From a virus, in the IMG/VR virus record IMGVR_UViG_3300017598_000604, positions 1 to 40,633 of that record: DNA of 40,633 bases. One strand, written 5' to 3'. Every line of letters starts with the position of its first letter. The stretch's first letter is position 1. This document shows positions 39,701 through 40,633 of this stretch, in pieces. Under the pieces are notes generated by a model that saw nothing but the letters and a program-made list of their open reading frames with translations, ran no database searches and was not told the origin of the DNA. The position numbers were made by a program, and so were the translations under genes.

Positions 39701-40463
39701 CCTCCTTTATTCTTCCATTTTTATCTGTGGAAGACACAATACCACGACTATACTGCCTTGTCAACATGTATTTGTCACAGCATTTTCCATGCTCACGCGG
39801 CATCAACTTCAGCTTCCGAAACGGCGGCACTTTCTGCAACCAATGACACGCATCCCGATGGAAATGGTCGGTGAGAAAGAAGCGTCCAAGCACACCCTTC
39901 AGGAACACGAACAAACTCTCCTCTGCACGCTTCTTATACCGCTTCAACCACTCCCCTTCAGGCATACTCGCACCCGCATGTCTCGGTTGACCATTCGAAT
40001 CAATAACAATCTCCGTCGGCCTGAACTCGTTGTCCCCTTCCCTTTCGCGTGCGGGTTGGAAGGTGGAGCCGAGAGGTGGATTAAGTCTCCCGGCTCCGTT
40101 TGGTGGGATGTTGGCACTCCCCTCGTGTATAAAGGGTAAACTGAGCGCAGCCAACACTCGCTCATCACCGTCAAGGTGGGCTGTCCTTGACGATATATAA
40201 CGTGCCTGGTATGGGGAGATTGTTCCTCCGCTCTTTCCATTGCTATACTTCAATGGAGTTCCAGACACCGGCAACGATGACTTCCCCCCATTGATCGTGG
40301 TGGGAAAAAGCGTCGGATCAAACGCACCATCGTTGAAATCTATCGCAATAATCGGACAAGGGCCGAACTCGCGCAATATTCTCGCATCCATCGCCTCTCG
40401 ATGCCCCTCCGAGACACGTGCAAGTACCGCAGCCACCTCATCCCTGTCGTCTATGTAATCCAC
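36711..40463 (-). CDS. Large terminase ATPase with two inteins
   Basis: The 1250-residue precursor contains an unusual N-terminal extension (1-180), then the TerL ATPase. Walker A is MPREHGK plus TTIVSG, split by intein 1. ETANMAQKNLRVVKSV and the Walker B-like NVMIKDDLVTFD follow. Next comes FIIG plus TRW, split by intein 2. After splicing the ATPase would be about 534 residues and still lack the nuclease half, which is encoded at 35409-36068. Start is GTG at 40463, preceded by an in-frame stop and a weak SD. The protein would power DNA packaging. The intein codon usage appears more A/T-rich than the flanking parts. Confidence 0.8.
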   Translation of the reverse strand: MDYIDDRDEVAAVLARVSEGHREAMDARILREFGPCPIIAIDFNDGAFDPTLFPTTINGGKSSLPVSGTPLKYSNGKSGGTISPYQARYISSRTAHLDGDERVLAALSLPFIHEGSANIPPNGAGRLNPPLGSTFQPAREREGDNEFRPTEIVIDSNGQPRHAGASMPEGEWLKRYKKRAEESLFVFLKGVLGRFFLTDHFHRDACHWLQKVPPFRKLKLMPREHGKCCDKYMLTRQYSRGIVSSTDKNGRIKEDTMITQPNGIKSVYRVVTTSGREFLCTGNHPFLRWESDWVSIDDGLSIGDWIGVVKKGVFGKKHSPLEAAVCGWMVADGDFVSSRMTAKDGKERDLFASLVTKLGYKTVEYVYSERAGFVAVKKAKDLWGSWGLYGHRSADKFAPDFVLQGDEETVRAFLYELIRHDGTKSVVRNTTGRAIEYTTISERLAFDVQHLLIKFGLHPKLRRETGVRINGKDYNDYKYFRINFTDYAGIVYEGKLDRSDRCVIDQFPPQWRERIPKGGVSLRLKHGIRVDNKYASTRRKVRKVAEIIKDSWLLGMCDSDIGWESVVKIEYLGERETTSVQTENHTLTFGDIITHNTTIVSGGLPTHILIQPAETNIYFPGLEGSECRILMAGETANMAQKNLRVVKSVFTENRVFRAFWPDRCWENARDSAQWNNDGIIIPRKNEWPDPTIRAVGVGGAITGARPNVMIKDDLVTFDAAHSEVVMTEAIEWHKASRALLDKYEIESGLESLEFIIGCLTKDSMITMSDGTKKRICDIKAGEFVYAPDDNGNGAWRKKVSAVIPQGKAETWAISTNTHDLKATGNHPFLISVGKSSLGWRRADQLQIGDLIVAHKSLYSYDCDTDFEPEFCWLFGFMLGDGWVNNRPKKGYVCFSPGIDEKLNERVLNDLKQYVPCNKLSLTKGGYYRTDSVAAAKFFVDLGFEGSAKTKRIPDWVYRLPKESKIQFLRGFCDADGGWQNHQTWRVEISNKELLEDLRHIACICGVRTGRFLTRERVVQPPNSKYPIRSICHSASFNFSTIERTQSVNKNLYGGLNVWRDTKLDEDLRFERVVDVVRTGIVEEVWDLTVEDEHSFFANGLAVHNTRWSVYDLYSEIIDHDSSVEVNDERFHRIIRDGEILWKEKYSLADIEQLQREHKANFYLLYLNNASDPELTDFDASLIRDFTIVGGQILFEEDERDMILLKRYNKGKIKDAGEKPLPKVERGERLTETIMNRIAEASGRGVRIRGV
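37152..38192 (-). mobile_element. Intein 2 in the terminase GTRW motif
   Basis: Residues 758-1104. It begins CLTKDSMIT after FIIG and ends FANGLAVHN before TRW, restoring the GTRW motif on splicing. It shows block B ATGNHPFLIS, two well-kept LAGLIDADG-type motifs (WLFGFMLGDGW and FLRGFCDADGG), and the terminal VWDLTVEDEHSF block. It therefore looks intact for splicing and homing. Confidence 0.88.
38676..39782 (-). mobile_element. Intein 1 in the terminase Walker A motif
   Basis: Residues 228-596 of the precursor. It starts at Cys228, directly after ...EHGK, and ends THN before Thr597, restoring GKTT on splicing. The splicing domain includes CTGNHPFLRW (block B) and the terminal block. Two LAGLIDADG-like motifs (AVCGWMVADGDF and FLYELIRHDGT) mark a homing endonuclease region, partly degenerate. 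The opening CCDKYMLT is atypical, so the exact N-terminal block is less certain. Confidence 0.8.
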
Positions 40464-40481
40464 ACTAACTCACCAGTATAC

Positions 40482-40633
40482 TCAAAGAACCTCAATAACC
40501 CCAATCGCACCCACGTCCGCACCCTCATCGTCCCCAACCGTAACCTCCTCATCACCGTTCACCTCTTCATAGTCGGAGCCTTTAATCAATTCTACAATTG
40601 CGAGATCCTCCGGGGTCCCTTCCTCGATAAGCG
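40482..40633 (-). CDS. C-terminal end of an acidic protein (5' truncated)
   Basis: The leftward frame enters from the right window edge and stops at a TGA 19 bases before the terminase ATPase start. The visible 49 residues are acidic (EEVNGDEEVTVGDDEGADVG) with a short hydrophobic end. Given its position immediately upstream of the terminase large subunit it could be a small terminase or another packaging protein, but no motif supports this. Confidence 0.55.
   Translation of the reverse strand, partial: LIEEGTPEDLAIVELIKGSDYEEVNGDEEVTVGDDEGADVGAIGVIEVL

Noticed and set aside
39510-40139. 209-residue open frame on the plus strand
   Set aside because: It is antisense to the terminase gene including intein 1; its composition (His, Thr, Pro) is that of an antisense shadow and no family pattern is visible.

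Overview
This window is most of the genome of a tailed phage, probably short-tailed (podovirus-like), infecting an unidentified bacterium. The evidence for a virus is dense small genes with Shine-Dalgarno (SD) sites and overlapping starts and stops, plus a full virion set: terminase, portal, scaffold, major capsid, adaptors, nozzle, tail fibres and large late internal proteins. A sigma70-type promoter, strong SD sites and a Rho-independent terminator point to a bacterial host. I see no integrase, tape measure, tail tube or RNA polymerase. Both ends cut through genes.

Positions 1-11090 read rightward and hold replication and early functions: a leucine tRNA-like locus with a disrupted layout, many small zinc-ribbon or unknown proteins, an M15-type peptidase (likely endolysin), a cytosine methyltransferase, a uracil-DNA-glycosylase/exonuclease/family A DNA polymerase N-terminal gene, a separate gene for the polymerase catalytic half, a DUF3987-like P-loop ATPase, and a MazG-like pyrophosphohydrolase. 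The two polymerase halves are separated by about 1.3 kb holding three small genes. One encodes a protein resembling phage RAMP/Cas7-like proteins. The spacers there are built from a degenerate five-base TTNNN array.

Positions 11095-40633 read leftward and hold packaging and virion genes. In transcription order: terminase ATPase with two inteins; two small genes; a separately encoded terminase nuclease; a predicted promoter, a 56-residue basic protein and a terminator; a putative virion protein; a modular fibre; a holin-like protein; portal; scaffold candidate; decoration protein and major capsid; a beta-helix protein; a Rossmann-like enzyme; a Fis-type HTH protein; adaptors; a second fibre; a nozzle carrying inserted modules; a GNAT-like protein; and two large probable ejection proteins.

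The main theme is interruption of core genes. DNA polymerase is split, terminase is split and also carries two inteins, the methyltransferase appears inserted at the 5' end of the polymerase gene with a copied leader peptide, and the tRNA-Leu locus is disrupted. The strongest unexplained signal is the TTNNN array between the polymerase halves. All function calls rest on reading motifs by eye; no database search was run.
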